DNA from: Actinomadura sp. KC06
GTDB taxonomy: Bacteria > Actinomycetota > Actinomycetes > Streptosporangiales > Streptosporangiaceae
Direction: 5' to 3'
NCBI RefSeq assembly: GCF_004348735.1
Contig: NZ_SMKT01000081.1
Coordinates: 1 to 40,495 of the forward strand
Length of the DNA stretch: 40,495 nucleotides
Position numbers and translations under genes: made by a program. Under the pieces are notes generated by a model, which was given only the letters and a program-made list of their open reading frames with translations, did no database searches and was not told the origin of the DNA. Shown piece by piece: positions 39,024-40,495 of the stretch. Position 1 is the stretch's first letter; the number at the start of each line of letters is the position of its first letter.

Positions 39024-39037
39024 CCGCCCGTCCGGTT

Positions 39038-40453
39038 TCAGGCGATCGCGGGACGGCGCGTCCCGTGCCGGGTGGCCTGCTCGAAGGCGTGCCCGAGCCG
39101 CAGGACGGCGAGGTCCGCCCGGTGCGGCCCGACGATCTGCAGGCCGACCGGCAGCCCGTCCTCGGTGAACCCGGCGGGGACCGACAGCGCCGGGCAGCCG
39201 GTCGCCGAGACGAGGAAGCAGGACCGCATCCACTCCAGGTAGTCGGGCATCGGCCGTCCGGCGACCTCGTCCGGGTACTCGATCTCGGCGTCGAACGGCG
39301 GCACCTGGCTGACCGGGAGCAGCAGCGCGTCGTACCGTCCGAAGAACTCCCTGACCCGGTGGAACAGCGCGGTGTGCAGCGTCTCGGCCTGTCCGACGTC
39401 GGTGCCGGTCAGGGCGCGGCCCGCCTCGATGTTCTCGGCGAGCGACGGCTTGAAGTCGGCGCGGCGCTCGTCGAGGAGCGGGCCGAGGGCGAGGTCCCAG
39501 TGCCAGGCGCGCAGCGTCCGGAAGACCTCGTCCGCGCCCGACAGGTCGGGGCACGCCTCCTCCACCGCGCAGCCGAGGTCCTCGAACGCCTTCACCGCCG
39601 GTCCGAGGACGCCGGTGACCGCCGGGTCGACGGGCACTCGCCCGCCGAGGTCGGGGGACCAGGCGAGCCGCAGCCCGGCGAGGTCGCGGTCGAGCGGAAC
39701 CGCGAACGCCGACCCGGGCGTCTCCAGGGCGATCGGGCTGCGCGGGTCGGGCCCGGCGAGCACCGAGAGCAGCAGCGCCGCGTCCGCGACCTCGCGGGCC
39801 ATCGGCCCCTGGACGCCCATCGTCGCCCAGCCCGCCGGCACCGGCCACGACGGCACCCGCCCCGGCGACGGCCGGAACCCGACGACGTTGCAGAACGACG
39901 CGGGGTTGCGCAGCGAGCCGCCCATGTCGCTGCCGTCCGCGACCGGATGCATCCCGCACGCCAGCGCGGCCGCCGCGCCGCCGCTGCTGCCGCCCGCCGA
40001 CCGCGACAGGTCGTAGGGGTTGCGGGTGAGGCCGAAGACCGGGTTGAACGTGTGCGACCCGGCGGCGAACTCGGGCACGTTCGTCTTGCCGATCGTGATG
40101 GCCCCGGCGGCCCGCATCCGCTCGATGACGAGCTCGTCGGCGTCCGGGACGAGGTCGGCGAAGATCGGCGAACCGGAGGTCGTGCGGATGCCCTTGGTGG
40201 CGTGCGTGTCCTTGTGCGCGACCGGCAGCCCGTGCAGCGGCCCGGCGTCCGCGCCGGCGGCGAGGCGCTCGTCGGCGTCCCGCGCCTGCTCCAGCGCCCG
40301 CTCCGCGACCAGCGTCACAATGGCGTTGACCTGCGGGTTCGTCCGCTCGATCTGGTCGAGATGCGCCTGCACGACCTCGCGCGCAGACAGCTCCCGCGCC
40401 CGGATCCGGCGGACGAGCTCGCGCGCGGACGCGAAGTGGATCTCCTCCGACAC
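39038..40453 (-). CDS. amidase, amidase-signature family (second copy type)
   Basis: A 471-residue amidase-signature hydrolase. The triad is Lys81 in LPVAHKD, Ser156 in AGGSSGG and Ser180 in GSDMGGSLRNP. Compared with the first amidase (20913-22337) it has GSDMGGS in place of GSDGGGS and a different N-terminus; they are related but not recent duplicates. The C-terminal PVGLQIVGPHRADLAVLRLGHAFE matches the family end. There is no gatB/gatC partner. GTG 40453 has AAGGGA six nt upstream. It faces the histidine kinase, with only 14 nt between stops. The natural substrate is unknown. Confidence 0.92.
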   Translation of the reverse strand: MSEEIHFASARELVRRIRARELSAREVVQAHLDQIERTNPQVNAIVTLVAERALEQARDADERLAAGADAGPLHGLPVAHKDTHATKGIRTTSGSPIFADLVPDADELVIERMRAAGAITIGKTNVPEFAAGSHTFNPVFGLTRNPYDLSRSAGGSSGGAAAALACGMHPVADGSDMGGSLRNPASFCNVVGFRPSPGRVPSWPVPAGWATMGVQGPMAREVADAALLLSVLAGPDPRSPIALETPGSAFAVPLDRDLAGLRLAWSPDLGGRVPVDPAVTGVLGPAVKAFEDLGCAVEEACPDLSGADEVFRTLRAWHWDLALGPLLDERRADFKPSLAENIEAGRALTGTDVGQAETLHTALFHRVREFFGRYDALLLPVSQVPPFDAEIEYPDEVAGRPMPDYLEWMRSCFLVSATGCPALSVPAGFTEDGLPVGLQIVGPHRADLAVLRLGHAFEQATRHGTRRPAIA

Positions 40454-40495
40454 CGTGGTCCCTTCTCCCGGCTGCGCCCCCAGTCTCCACCCCCC

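Overview
The window is a 40.5 kb piece of a very GC-rich chromosome. G/C-ending codons dominate, GTG and TTG starts are common, and many stop/start pairs overlap as ATGA or GTGA. Together with mycothiol-type, FmdB-type and EttA-type genes of actinobacterial form, this points to an actinomycete. By overall feel I would place it near Actinomadura/Thermomonosporaceae (order Streptosporangiales); that placement is inference from protein style, not from a search. I see no insertion sequence, prophage block, CRISPR array, tRNA or rRNA. Most of the window looks like ordinary chromosome.

Layout. 1-5.0 kb (+): ettA with a strong terminator, then a 22-codon leader ORF coupled to an ECF sigma factor, which is coupled to a soluble zinc-finger anti-sigma-like protein; then a thioesterase coupled to a GNAT acetyltransferase, and a small two-helix membrane protein. 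5.1-10.3 kb: a secreted S37-type tripeptidyl aminopeptidase (+) facing a minus-strand run of GH13 glucosidase, truncated haemoglobin O, MscS channel and a small hypothetical. 10.3-16.1 kb: a structured promoter region, an HTH/TPR regulator with a GNAT gene behind it, a hairpin-rich gap, and a minus-strand prolyl oligopeptidase-methyltransferase pair. 16.2-20.7 kb: a 35-codon leader ORF coupled to an HNH endonuclease, FmdB zinc ribbon, DUF1330 protein, ilvD and a membrane-linked NERD protein. 20.9-28.1 kb: an amidase read from an apparently leaderless promoter, malQ, a cysteine-cluster hypothetical and pepN.

28.3-32.8 kb is the most interesting part. A mycothiol-dependent-nitroreductase-like protein is followed by a compact ECF-type nickel/cobalt importer operon (nikM-nikN-cbiQ-cbiO). 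A perfect inverted repeat TTGCAA-N5-TTGCAA lies in front of it and matches the published Streptomyces Nur (nickel Fur-family) box. Directly downstream is a CooC-like metal-chaperone ATPase whose promoter carries a different Fur-family 7-1-7 box of the Zur/Fur type. The two adjacent units therefore look wired to two different metal sensors, one for nickel and one probably for zinc.

32.8-40.5 kb: a four-helix membrane protein with a Q/P/M-rich tail, rpiB, a small basic-tailed protein, a membrane SpoIIE/PP2C phosphatase convergent with a Ser/Thr kinase, an orphan sensor histidine kinase, and a second amidase. No single large novel gene system is evident. The candidates for something new are regulatory (the two metal boxes) and very short coupled ORFs that automated gene callers would miss.
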